Assembly: GCA_964408085.1 (NCBI GenBank)
Contig: CAYOYB010000003.1
Location: forward strand, 1 to 64,000
Direction of reading: 5' to 3'
Length of the DNA stretch: 64,000 nucleotides
Source: CAJLIR01 sp964408085
GTDB lineage: Bacteria > Bacillota_I > Bacilli_A > RF39 > UBA660
Part shown: piece by piece, positions 25,034-32,382 of the stretch
Position numbering within the stretch: position 1 is the stretch's first letter
How the letters are laid out: each line of letters opens with the position of its first letter
Translations under genes and position numbers: made by a program
Notes under the pieces: model-generated
What the model was told of the DNA's origin: nothing
The model's database searches: none
What the model saw: the letters and a program-made list of their open reading frames with translations, nothing else

Positions 25034-25636
25034 ATGGCAAGATATACTGGACCTATGTATAGAAAATCAAGAAGATTTGGATTTTCTGTTCTAGAAACTG
25101 GTAAAGAATTAGCTAAGAAACCTACTATTCCTGGTCAACATGGTACAGGTAGAGGTAAAAAATTATCTAATTACGGAACTCAATTACAAGAAAAACAAAA
25201 AGTTAAATTCATGTATGGATTAACAGAAAAACAATTTAGAAAAACATTTGAAGAAGCTGGTAAGCTTAAAGGTGTTCATGGTGAAGACTTCTTAAAATTA
25301 CTAGAAAGTCGTTTAGATAATTTAGTTTATCGTATTGGTTTTTCAACAACGAGAAGAGGTGCTAGACAATTAGTTAATCATGGACATATTACTGTTAATG
25401 GTAAAAAAGTTAATATTCCTTCTTACAGATGTAAACCAGGTGATGTTATCGCTATTAAAGATAACGCTAAAGAAATGGTTGTTATCAAGTCTTCATTAGA
25501 AAGTATTAACAATCGTGTTGAATTTATAACTTATGATGAAAATAAAATGGCTGGTACTTATGTAAGATATCCTGAACGTAGTGAATTAAATGCTGATATT
25601 AACGAATCATTAATCGTTGAATTCTACAATAGATAA
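25034..25636 (+). CDS. rpsD: 30S ribosomal protein S4
   Basis: Primary 16S rRNA-binding protein of the small subunit that nucleates assembly and usually represses its own synthesis. 'MARYTGPMYRKSRRFGFS' is the standard start for the zinc-free (C-minus) form, and the S4 RNA-binding domain 'SRLDNLVYRIGFSTTRRGAR' with 'NHGHITVNGKKVNIPSYRCK' is intact. 200 aa, AAAGGAG ribosome site. Monocistronic. Confidence 0.97.
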   Translation: MARYTGPMYRKSRRFGFSVLETGKELAKKPTIPGQHGTGRGKKLSNYGTQLQEKQKVKFMYGLTEKQFRKTFEEAGKLKGVHGEDFLKLLESRLDNLVYRIGFSTTRRGARQLVNHGHITVNGKKVNIPSYRCKPGDVIAIKDNAKEMVVIKSSLESINNRVEFITYDENKMAGTYVRYPERSELNADINESLIVEFYNR

Positions 25637-25660
25637 AATCAGAGTAATCTGATTTTTTTC
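25637..25660 (+). terminator. Terminator after rpsD
   Basis: Stem AATCAG/CTGATT, loop AGTAAT, then seven T residues. Confidence 0.85.
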
Positions 25661-25716
25661 TTTTAAAAATATAAAAAATATGTTAAAATATAATTAATAC
25701 TAGGGAGGGATTAGTT

Positions 25717-26937
25717 TTGAAAAGATTTTTTGGTATAATGTGCATTATTGTTATACTAATGCCCTACTTCTTTGTTCCTAATTTTGAGGTTTCTGGTAAA
25801 ACACTTGGAGATTTAAAAGCAGAATTAGCAGAAACAGAACAACAATTAAAAAACAATCAAAGTGAAAAATATTTAACTCAAGAGCAAATTGCAACTACTA
25901 AACAAAATATTATAGATATAAATGATACAATTAATAATATTAATGCTCAAATTATTACTCTTACTAACGAGATTGAAGAATTAAATGTTCAAATTGCTGA
26001 AAAAGATGATGAAATCAAAAAAGTTGTAAATTTTCTACAAATTTCTAATGGTGAATCAGCTTATTTAGAGTATACATTTGGAGCTAAAGATTTTACTGAT
26101 TTTATTTATAGAGCAGCTGTTACAGAACAATTAGCTAATTATAATGATCGATTAATTGATGAGTATAATGGTTTAATTAGTAGTAAAGAAGAAACTCAAA
26201 AAGAATTAAGTACAGAAAAAGTCAATTTAACAAATAAACAAAAAGAACTTGAAGTAGAAGTTGAAAAACTAGGTAATAAAATTAATGAACTTGAATCAGA
26301 AGCACTTGATATCGAAGACGCTATTGCATCACAAAAAGAAATTATTAAAATGTATGAAGAAGATTTAGGTTGTAAAGATGATGAAGATATTAAAACTTGT
26401 GGCGGAAATGCGCTACCACCTGATACAGCTTTTTGGCGACCTTTAACTTATGGTTATATTAGTAGTAACTATGGTTATCGAACATATTGGCTTAATGGTG
26501 GCTGGACTAGTGACTTCCATGCTGGAGTGGATCAGGCTACAGCTGGTGGAACGCCAATTTATGCTACAGCTGGTGGAACAGTTGCATCAATAACAAGATA
26601 TGCCTCTTGTGGTGGTAATTATGTCTTTATCCATCATAGAGTAAATGGTCAATTCTATACTAGTCTTTATATGCATATGCGTGATATTTATGTAAATGTT
26701 GGTGATCGTGTTGATAAAAATACGATAATTGGAACAGTTGGTGGAAACCCTTATGTTGAGTATTGGGATTCATGTTCTACTGGTGAACATTTACACTTTA
26801 CGATGTTCTATGGGCGTGTTGGTATTGATTATCCTTCTTATGGCAGTGCATATTATGCTAACAGAGTTGACCCTAGGGTTTTAGTTAATTTTCCAGCTCT
26901 AGGAAGTAGTTTCTACGATAGAACTACTAGGTATTAA
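25717..26937 (+). CDS. Secreted M23 peptidase with coiled-coil domain (EnvC/NlpD-like)
   Basis: A murein endopeptidase or amidase activator. Signal peptide or anchor at 1-22, two long coiled-coil segments (about 28-105 and 145-215), then a LytM/M23 domain with His268 and Asp272 in 'DFHAGVDQ', and His358/His360 in 'GEHLHFTMF'. The zinc ligands and general base are present, so it should be an active zinc peptidase, unlike degenerate EnvC. Two Cys pairs ('LGCKDDEDIKTCGG' and 'YASCGG'/'DSCSTG') could form disulfides in the exported protein. Starts at a TTG behind GGGAGGGA. Likely acts at the division site or on wall turnover. Confidence 0.9.
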   Translation: MKRFFGIMCIIVILMPYFFVPNFEVSGKTLGDLKAELAETEQQLKNNQSEKYLTQEQIATTKQNIIDINDTINNINAQIITLTNEIEELNVQIAEKDDEIKKVVNFLQISNGESAYLEYTFGAKDFTDFIYRAAVTEQLANYNDRLIDEYNGLISSKEETQKELSTEKVNLTNKQKELEVEVEKLGNKINELESEALDIEDAIASQKEIIKMYEEDLGCKDDEDIKTCGGNALPPDTAFWRPLTYGYISSNYGYRTYWLNGGWTSDFHAGVDQATAGGTPIYATAGGTVASITRYASCGGNYVFIHHRVNGQFYTSLYMHMRDIYVNVGDRVDKNTIIGTVGGNPYVEYWDSCSTGEHLHFTMFYGRVGIDYPSYGSAYYANRVDPRVLVNFPALGSSFYDRTTRY

Positions 26938-26938
26938 A

Positions 26939-26968
26939 AATATTGAAAAATCTCTTCAATATTTTTTT
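26939..26968 (+). terminator. Terminator after M23 peptidase
   Basis: Nine-bp stem AATATTGAA/TTCAATATT followed by seven T residues. Confidence 0.85.
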
Positions 26969-27015
26969 ATTCAATAATCTCTCCATTATTAATTAGAAGA
27001 AAGATAAAAGCACTA

Positions 27016-27044
27016 TTGACACACTTTAATTATTATCATATAAT
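27016..27044 (+). promoter_or_regulatory. Sigma-A promoter of disrupted hypothetical gene
   Basis: Perfect TTGACA and TATAAT with 17-base spacing, 29 bases before the ATG. Confidence 0.7.
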
Positions 27045-27073
27045 ATGTTCGTTTAAATCAAGGAGAAAAAAAT

Positions 27074-27621
27074 ATGCAAGAAAAATTTGAAGAACAGGTA
27101 TTCAACAATAATTCTATTTATAATTTGTGTTTATTATTAGATAATGATGAATTGGATAAATTATGTGATTATTTATTAAATTTTTTAAAAAAAGAGAAAT
27201 TTTCTTTTCATATTATCGACATTATGTCTAAAATAGTGGCTGTTTATTGTGAAATATCAATAATGAAAAATATAAGTCATAATATTGACAATCGTAATTA
27301 TTTTTTATATAGCTTTCTAGGCATTTGCATAATTGCTTTGAACGAAGTATATAATTCTATTCAAAATGAACTAAAATTTAGAAAAGCAATAATAAAGCAA
27401 ATAAATGATAAAAACTTAATAAAGCAGTAGTAAAGCAAATAAATGAAAAAAACTTAATTTTTTTAAATAAATTTATATGTAACATAACAAATGATGGCAC
27501 GAATAAGATTGATTTAGATTATGATTTTATCAATAAGATTCAACGTGCATTTAACCATAATTTTATATTTAGTTCAGATAATTCTGGTTTAGATAATAAT
27601 ATGAAAGTAAAAACCAAGTAA
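27074..27621 (+). pseudogene. Hypothetical gene broken by a 38-bp tandem duplication
   Basis: The first frame codes 118 residues (helical, no recognised family; one hydrophobic stretch 'YFLYSFLGICIIAL') and stops just after 'KAIIKQINDKNLIKQ'. A second copy of the same 38 bases follows at once, read in the next frame as 'KAVVKQINEKNLIFLNKF', and that frame continues to a stop about 160 bases on ('FNHNFIFSSDNSGLDNN'). Since 38 is not a multiple of three, loss of one copy would restore one gene of roughly 170 codons. Promoter and AAGGAG site are intact, so the short form is probably still made. Confidence 0.7.
27383..27458 (+). repeat. 38-bp tandem direct repeat, two copies
   Basis: Units 27383-27420 and 27421-27458 differ at only three positions. 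Confidence 0.9.
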
Positions 27622-27632
27622 ATTTACTTATA

Positions 27633-27677
27633 AAAAAACTATATAGTTTAAATAAACATACCTATATAGTTTTTTTT
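27633..27677. terminator. Bidirectional terminator between disrupted gene and tyrS
   Basis: A 14-bp perfect stem AAAAAACTATATAG/CTATATAGTTTTTT with T-runs on both strands. The tyrS arm lies in its last codons. Confidence 0.85.
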
Positions 27678-28874
27678 CTTTCCACGTCTTACCACAATGA
27701 TTTCATTTTCTATTGCAATATCTTTTGTTACTATAAAATTTTCATCTGTTATTTTTTGTTCATTAATACTAATAGCGCCACTATTTAAAAATTCTCTTGC
27801 TTCTCTTTTACTTGAACAAATAGAATTATTGACAAGTAAATCTAAAATATTAATATCTTCATTTATTTCAAAATGTGGTACATCTTTAAATCCTATTTTT
27901 AATTCTTCTAATGATAAATTATTTATATTACCACTAAATAATGCTTCACTTATTTTAACAGCTTTATTATATTCTTCTTCACCATGTAAGAATGTTATAA
28001 TTTCACGAGCTAATGCTTTATGAGCAACTCTTAAATGTGGTTCCTTTTTATTAGTTTCTTCTAATGATTCAATTTCTTCAATAGACAAAAAAGTAAATAT
28101 TTTTAAATAATTAATAACCATTTCATCTTCAACATTAATTAAATATTGATACATTTCATAACTAGAAGTTTTATTTTTATCAAGCCATAAAGCATTGCCT
28201 TCACTTTTACCAAATTTTTTACCATCTTTAGTCGTAACTAATGGCATCGTAAATCCATAAACTTCTTTACCTGTTTTTTTACGAATTAAATCAATACCTG
28301 CTGTAATATTTCCCCATTGGTCAGAACCAGCAACTTGTAGAGTACAATTTTTTTCTTCATATAAATGTAAAAAATCCATAGCTTGCATAATCATATAAGA
28401 AAATTCTGTATATGTTATACCACTATCAAGTCTTCTTCTAATAATATCCTTATCCAACATATAATTAACATTAAAGTATTTACCATAATCACGTAAAAAA
28501 TCAATAAAATTTATATCTTTCGCCCAATCATAATTATTTACAACTTCAAAGCCAAAGAATTTTTCTGCTTGACTTTTTAAACCTTCAAAATTTTTCAAAA
28601 CTTCTTCTTTTGTTATCATAGCTCGCTCTGTAGTAGGACGAGGATCACCAATTAACCCTGTTGCACCACCAATTAGTAAAATAGGGTTATGCCCAGCATT
28701 TTTTAGTCGTTTAGAAATTAAGAATGATGATAAATGGCCAAGATGCATACTATCAGCTGTAGGATCAGTTCCAATATAAAAAGTCATTCCACCATTATTT
28801 AATTTTTCTTTTAATTCTTCACTAGAGATATCTTTAATAAGACCTCTCCATACTAATTCATCATATAATTTCAT
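27648..28874 (-). CDS. tyrS: Tyrosyl-tRNA synthetase
   Basis: Class I aminoacyl-tRNA synthetase, TyrRS type 1. 'MTFYIGTDPTADSMHLGHLS' contains the HIGH-like HLGH (44-47); 'GSDQWGNITAGIDLIRKKTG' binds Tyr; 'KKFGKSEGNALWLD' is the KMSKS loop; an S4 domain ends the protein ('SKREAREFLNSGAISINEQK'). 408 aa, AGGAGG site. Lies 19 bases after deoC, and both are downstream of a Tyr-specific T-box, so starvation for charged tRNA-Tyr should raise expression of both. Confidence 0.96.
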   Translation of the reverse strand: MKLYDELVWRGLIKDISSEELKEKLNNGGMTFYIGTDPTADSMHLGHLSSFLISKRLKNAGHNPILLIGGATGLIGDPRPTTERAMITKEEVLKNFEGLKSQAEKFFGFEVVNNYDWAKDINFIDFLRDYGKYFNVNYMLDKDIIRRRLDSGITYTEFSYMIMQAMDFLHLYEEKNCTLQVAGSDQWGNITAGIDLIRKKTGKEVYGFTMPLVTTKDGKKFGKSEGNALWLDKNKTSSYEMYQYLINVEDEMVINYLKIFTFLSIEEIESLEETNKKEPHLRVAHKALAREIITFLHGEEEYNKAVKISEALFSGNINNLSLEELKIGFKDVPHFEINEDINILDLLVNNSICSSKREAREFLNSGAISINEQKITDENFIVTKDIAIENEIIVVRRGKKKNYIGMFI

Positions 28875-28893
28875 TATATTACCTCCTCATATC

Positions 28894-29583
28894 TTATTCA
28901 TGATTATCGCAATCATCACAGTTACAATGATTTTCTAAAGTGGCTTCTTCTATAATAGCAACGCCATTGCTTGTTCCTATTCTAGTAGCTCCTGCTTCAA
29001 TAAATTTACAAGCATCATCAAATGTTTTTATTCCTCCACTAGCTTTAATTTCTAGAAAATCCATTTTATGTTTATTTATAAGTTCAACATCTTCTAATCT
29101 AGCTCCATAATCACCAAAACCTGTCGATGTTTTAATAAAGTTAACAAATGTTTCATTACATATTTCAGTCATTTTTACAATCTCTTCTTTTGTTAAATAA
29201 CAAGTTTCAATAATAACCTTTAAAGTCTTTCCTTCAATTGAATCTCTAATTGTTTCTATTTCCTCTTTAACATAACTATAATTTCCATCCTTAATAGCTG
29301 CTACATTAACAACCATATCGATTTCATCAGCACCTTCTTGAACTGCATTTATAGCTTCAAATTCTTTAACAGCTGTTGTATTCTGTCCAAGTGGAAAACC
29401 TATTACTGTACAAACAGCTACATTAGAACGACTTAATAACTCGCTTACTAAACTAACATAATAAGGATTTACACATACTGAAGCAAATTTATTTTGAATA
29501 GCCTCATTACATAACTTTTCAATATCTTTTTTTGTAGCATAAGCTTTTAAATTGGTATGATCAATATATTTATTTATTTCCAT
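28894..29583 (-). CDS. deoC: Deoxyribose-phosphate aldolase
   Basis: Splits 2-deoxyribose 5-phosphate into acetaldehyde and glyceraldehyde 3-phosphate. The Schiff-base Lys is in 'FIKTSTGFGDYGA', the second Lys in 'LEIKASGGIKTFDDA'; 'VCTVIGFPLGQNTTAVKEFE' and 'GADEIDMVVNV' are family landmarks. The ATG at MEINKYI was chosen over a longer frame because that frame runs backwards through the T-box terminator; AGGAGG lies nine bases ahead. 229 aa. The C-terminal tail 'HCNCDDCDNHE' is Cys/His-rich, which is odd for DeoC and may bind a metal. Confidence 0.93.
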   Translation of the reverse strand: MEINKYIDHTNLKAYATKKDIEKLCNEAIQNKFASVCVNPYYVSLVSELLSRSNVAVCTVIGFPLGQNTTAVKEFEAINAVQEGADEIDMVVNVAAIKDGNYSYVKEEIETIRDSIEGKTLKVIIETCYLTKEEIVKMTEICNETFVNFIKTSTGFGDYGARLEDVELINKHKMDFLEIKASGGIKTFDDACKFIEAGATRIGTSNGVAIIEEATLENHCNCDDCDNHE

Positions 29584-29601
29584 TATATTCCTCCTAAAAT
29601 C

Positions 29602-29790
29602 AAAAAAATCCCTATGACTATAAGGACGAGTTAACCCGCGGTACCACCTTATTTCATAAAGATTTATGCACTTTAAACTTTTAACGCAAGTATACGATTG
29701 GCTCAAAAATATGTAATTCATTAATTAATATCAGCTAATTTTCACCAACCATTAGCTCTCTAATTTTTTCTATTAAATAACTACTTATTA
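29602..29790 (-). promoter_or_regulatory. T-box riboswitch, tyrosine-specific
   Basis: On the minus strand: 'AGAGAGCTAATGGTTGGTG' of Stem I, a specifier codon TAC (29715-29713) in the context GAATTACAT, the antiterminator T-box AAGGTGGTACCGCGGG (29650-29635), and a terminator hairpin TCCTTAT/ATAGGGA followed by seven T residues. The UAC specifier reads tRNA-Tyr, in agreement with tyrS downstream; deoC is placed between leader and tyrS. Confidence 0.92.
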
Positions 29791-29953
29791 TTTTTTCACT
29801 GCCATTACTTTAGAAAAAGATTTACCATTATATTTTTATTATGCTGGTCTTATCTTTTTATTAGTCTTTTTTTAATAATGGTGAAATCATTTTGCACTGT
29901 CATTATCAATTATTGGTTCAACTATCAATTATTAACAGGCATTTTTCACCTTC
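29791..29953 (-). other. Long 5' leader upstream of the T-box, no gene
   Basis: About 160 transcribed bases lie between the promoter and Stem I, longer than usual. It has AGGAAGGTG followed by a five-codon frame (MPVNN stop) and an imperfect stem ATAATG/CATTAT without a T-run. No coding gene or known element was recognised. Confidence 0.35.
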
Positions 29954-29959
29954 CTATTA

Positions 29960-29988
29960 AATATAACACAGAATAAACCTCTAGTCAA
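29960..29988 (-). promoter_or_regulatory. Promoter of T-box-deoC-tyrS unit
   Basis: TTGACT, 17-base spacer, TATATT on the minus strand. Confidence 0.65.
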
Positions 29989-30017
29989 TTAATTATATTA
30001 AATAAGCATTATATTTA

Positions 30018-30371
30018 TTAACTAATTCGACGTTCCATTAATTCAACAGTTCTATTTAAATCAGAACATAACTTGTTATATAATTTAGGATGTTTTTTTA
30101 TTTCTTTAATTATTACTAAATCATATTTAGATACTTTTTCAACATATGGTTCTTCCTCTTCACAAACAACGCTAACATCTCTACCTAAAATATAATCAGG
30201 TGATAAATTTAAAATATCAATTAATTTTAAGAATGTTTCCATTGTTGGTGTACGAGTTCCACTTTCATAACCACATACAGACACTTTAGTAACTCCTAAT
30301 AAATCTCCCAATTGTTGTTGAGACATTTTTCTTTTTAGTCTTTCTTCTCTTATTCTATTACCTACTACCAT
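30018..30371 (-). CDS. XRE-family transcriptional regulator
   Basis: A 117-aa DNA-binding protein. The helix-turn-helix is 'MSQQQLGDLLGVTKVSVCGY' followed by 'ESGTRTPTMETFLKLIDIL' (residues 16-54), a standard Cro/CI fold. The C-terminal half (65-117) is charged and helical, probably for dimerisation. It is divergent from a second small XRE gene; GTTAAC-like sites in the gap may be its operators. Target genes are unknown. Confidence 0.88.
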   Translation of the reverse strand: MVVGNRIREERLKRKMSQQQLGDLLGVTKVSVCGYESGTRTPTMETFLKLIDILNLSPDYILGRDVSVVCEEEEPYVEKVSKYDLVIIKEIKKHPKLYNKLCSDLNRTVELMERRIS

Positions 30372-30393
30372 AATATTCCTCCATTATCCATTT

Positions 30394-30488
30394 GTTAACA
30401 TAATTATAACAACTAATAGAGTAAATTAAAATAAAATTAATCAATAGTTAATTTTTATCTTGAAATTAATTAAAAGTTAACGTATAAT
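30394..30488. promoter_or_regulatory. Divergent promoter/operator region of two XRE genes
   Basis: Plus promoter TTGAAA-17-TATAAT at 30460-30488; an extended -10 (TGTTATAAT) serves the minus gene. The palindrome GTTAAC occurs at 30394-30399 and 30476-30481, and a near match GTTAAT at 30447, close to both start regions, as expected for a shared operator. Confidence 0.5.
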
Positions 30489-30508
30489 TAATTTAGGATG
30501 GTGATAAC

Positions 30509-30721
30509 TTGGAAGAATTAAAAAAGATTAGAATTAGAAATAAATATAGTTTTAATTATATGGCACAAGAACTAAATATAAGTAAAACTTATTATTGGCA
30601 ATTAGAACATAATCAAAGAAGGATTTCTTACGAGATGGCTTTTAGGATTGCTAGAGTATTTGAAAAAAAGCCCGACGATATTTTTTATCAAAATTTTAAA
30701 GATAAATTAGAAAAAGAGTAA
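30509..30721 (+). CDS. Small XRE-family HTH protein
   Basis: A 70-aa single-domain Cro/CI protein: 'YSFNYMAQELNISKTYYWQL' and 'RRISYEMAFRIARVFEKKPD' form the five-helix fold with nothing added. Starts at TTG behind GGTGAT. Closely resembles in layout the HTH protein at 60.2-60.5 kb (both share 'ISYEMA'/'LSYEMA' and a 'DxIFY' end), suggesting related regulators in different elements. Divergent from the 117-aa XRE gene. Confidence 0.82.
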   Translation: MEELKKIRIRNKYSFNYMAQELNISKTYYWQLEHNQRRISYEMAFRIARVFEKKPDDIFYQNFKDKLEKE

Positions 30722-30739
30722 TTTTTTACAATTACTCTT
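30714..30739 (+). terminator. Convergent terminator between XRE gene and rplT
   Basis: Nine-bp stem AAGAGTAAT/ATTACTCTT over both stop codons, with a T-rich loop and tail. Confidence 0.6.
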
Positions 30740-31283
30740 ATTTTAATGCAGAAATTAAATCTGCTTTTTTCATAGTTGAAATACCTTCAATACCTTTTTC
30801 TTTAGCCATTTCTTTTAATTCAGCAACGGTTAAATTAGATAAATCAGTACTTACTTCAGCTTTTGTTTCTTTTTTTACTTCTTTAGTTGTTTCTTTTTTA
30901 ACAGTTTCTTTTTTAGCAACAGTTTTTCCATTTAATGCACTATTGGCAATATCAACTAAATTAGTAAATGTTGCTGGACTATCAATAGCAATTTCACTTA
31001 ACATTTTACGATTAACTGTTACTCCAGCTTTTGAAAGACCATTTATGAATTTTGAATAACTGATGTTATTTTCACGACATGCAGCATTAATTCTTGTAAT
31101 CCATAATTTTCTAAAATCTCTTTTCTTTTGTCTTCTATCTCTATATGCATATTTTCCTGAATGCATTACTTGCTCTTTAGCACTTTTATATAATCTATGT
31201 TTACTTCCAAAGTACCCTTTTGCTTCTTTCATAACTTTAGCACGACGGGCACGATGGATTGTTCCACCTTTAACTCTTGGCAT
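30738..31283 (-). CDS. rplT: 50S ribosomal protein L20 with C-terminal Rho-N/SAP-like extension
   Basis: Residues 1-118 are a normal L20 ('MPRVKGGTIHRARRAKVMKE' and 'YSKFINGLSKAGVTVNRKML'), an early 23S rRNA-binding assembly protein that also represses its operon. L20 normally ends at 117-119 aa; here about 63 residues are added: a Lys/Glu/Thr-rich linker (119-145) and a helical unit 'LSNLTVAELKEMAKEKGIEG' followed by 'MKKADLISALK', which has the LTVxELKxxAKexGIxGxSxxxKxxLI pattern of Rho N-terminal/SAP-type nucleic-acid-binding domains. Such add-ons occur on ribosomal proteins of some Bacilli/Mollicutes. Last gene of infC-rpmI-rplT. Confidence 0.95.
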   Translation of the reverse strand: MPRVKGGTIHRARRAKVMKEAKGYFGSKHRLYKSAKEQVMHSGKYAYRDRRQKKRDFRKLWITRINAACRENNISYSKFINGLSKAGVTVNRKMLSEIAIDSPATFTNLVDIANSALNGKTVAKKETVKKETTKEVKKETKAEVSTDLSNLTVAELKEMAKEKGIEGISTMKKADLISALK

Positions 31284-31300
31284 TTTTATTCCTCCTTAAC

Positions 31301-31498
31301 TTATTTAATTACATCTTTTAATCTATTATAATCAGCTTTACTTAACATAGAAGCTGTTCTACCACTTCTATTAGAAGCAGCATTCTTTTTTCCAGTATTG
31401 TGTCTTGTTCCTGGATGACCTATTTTAATAGTACCACCTGGTCTAGCTTTGCAAACCTTAGCAGTTCCTTTATGTGTCCTTTGTGTAACCTTTGCCAT
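31301..31498 (-). CDS. rpmI: 50S ribosomal protein L35
   Basis: A 65-aa ribosomal protein. 'MAKVTQRTHKGTAKVCKARP' and 'RHNTGKKNAASNRSGR' correspond to the basic L35 core, though the N-terminus departs from the usual MPKMKTH start. An AGGAGGAAATGT site fixes the ATG; a frame with 11 extra codons overlaps the infC end and lacks a site. Middle gene of infC-rpmI-rplT, co-regulated by L20. Confidence 0.94.
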   Translation of the reverse strand: MAKVTQRTHKGTAKVCKARPGGTIKIGHPGTRHNTGKKNAASNRSGRTASMLSKADYNRLKDVIK

Positions 31499-31508
31499 AC
31501 ATTTCCTC

Positions 31509-32039
31509 CTATTTCTCTTTCTTTGGTGCAAGTATCATATACATTACTCTTCCTTCTAATGAAGGAGCTTGCTCAACACTTGCTACGCTATTTAAAGTTT
31601 CTGCAAAACGAAGTAAAACATTTTTTCCAAGCTCTGGATGAGCCATTTCACGTCCTTTAAAGCGAATACTAACTTTGATTTTATGACCTTTTTCTAAATA
31701 CTTAGTTGAATTAACAATTCGTGTATTAAAGTCATGAACATCAATTGTTACTGATAATCGATATTCTTTCATTTCTAAGTTTGTTTCTCTTTGACGTTTT
31801 TGATTCTCTTTTTGTTTTTTCTTATTTTCATACTTAAACTTATTATAATCCATTATTTTACAAACTTGTGGTGTAGAATTTGGACTAATAAGTACAAGAT
31901 CAAAACCAGCATAACTTGCTAAAGTTAGAGCATCTTTAATAGATTTAATTCCTAACTTTTCGCCATTTGGACCAATAACCATTACTTCTTTTGCTCTAAT
32001 TTGTTCATTAATAAACAAATCTTTTTCTTTATTTGCGAT
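31509..32039 (-). CDS. infC: Translation initiation factor IF-3, probable AUC start
   Basis: Binds the 30S subunit, prevents premature 50S joining and proofreads start codons. N-domain 'DLFINEQIRAKEVMVIGPNG', linker 'NKFKYENKKKQKENQKRQR', C-domain 'KVSIRFKGREMAHPELGKNV'. GGAGGT lies eight bases before an ATC codon, which begins the alignable part (ANKEKDLFINEQ). An in-frame ATG nine codons upstream exists, but the strong site would then be inside the gene and the extra residues are not IF-3-like. infC genes are known for AUU/AUA/AUC starts that allow self-repression, so ATC is preferred here. Confidence 0.9.
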   Translation of the reverse strand: MANKEKDLFINEQIRAKEVMVIGPNGEKLGIKSIKDALTLASYAGFDLVLISPNSTPQVCKIMDYNKFKYENKKKQKENQKRQRETNLEMKEYRLSVTIDVHDFNTRIVNSTKYLEKGHKIKVSIRFKGREMAHPELGKNVLLRFAETLNSVASVEQAPSLEGRVMYMILAPKKEK

Positions 32040-32172
32040 ATTTGACACCTCCAGAACAAAATTCAAAAAATATAAATTTTCAATTTTGTTTCTCCATATT
32101 ATGTTTTTTAGAACTATTATTTTAAATAATTCTAAATAGTTAAGATTTTCTCAATCTTACTAATATATAATT

Positions 32173-32312
32173 TAAAAAAGTGGGCACACAATAAGTACCC
32201 ACTAAAACTAGTTTAAATAAATATATCAAAAATATTTTTATTTTAATTAGCCTTTAACCCAAAACTATTCGTAATCGGGTGAGAAGTGGATACTTCTTCT
32301 TTCCTTTTTTTA
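32173..32312 (-). ncRNA. L20-type leader upstream of infC-rpmI-rplT
   Basis: On the minus strand the leader contains 'GAAGTATCCACTTCTCACCC', 'TTTTGGGTTAAAGG' and ends in a hairpin AGTGGGtac...gtgCCCACT followed by six T residues (32203-32173), an attenuator. This agrees in position and recognisable blocks with the ribosomal protein L20 leader of Bacillota, in which L20 stabilises the terminator. A further ~130-base stretch lies between the attenuator and infC. Assigned by eye, not by covariance model. Confidence 0.75.
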
Positions 32313-32323
32313 AACTATTAATC

Positions 32324-32352
32324 ATTATAATAATAATCTAGTATTTTGTCAA
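32324..32352 (-). promoter_or_regulatory. infC operon promoter
   Basis: Perfect TTGACA, 17 bases, TATAAT on the minus strand directly ahead of the L20-type leader. Confidence 0.8.
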
Positions 32353-32382
32353 TACTATTTATAATATTTTCCTAAAATAATT

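Noticed and set aside
28894..29721. Longer deoC reading frame with 46 extra codons
   Set aside because: The extra part is the T-box terminator and antiterminator translated; a strong AGGAGG site defines the shorter start.
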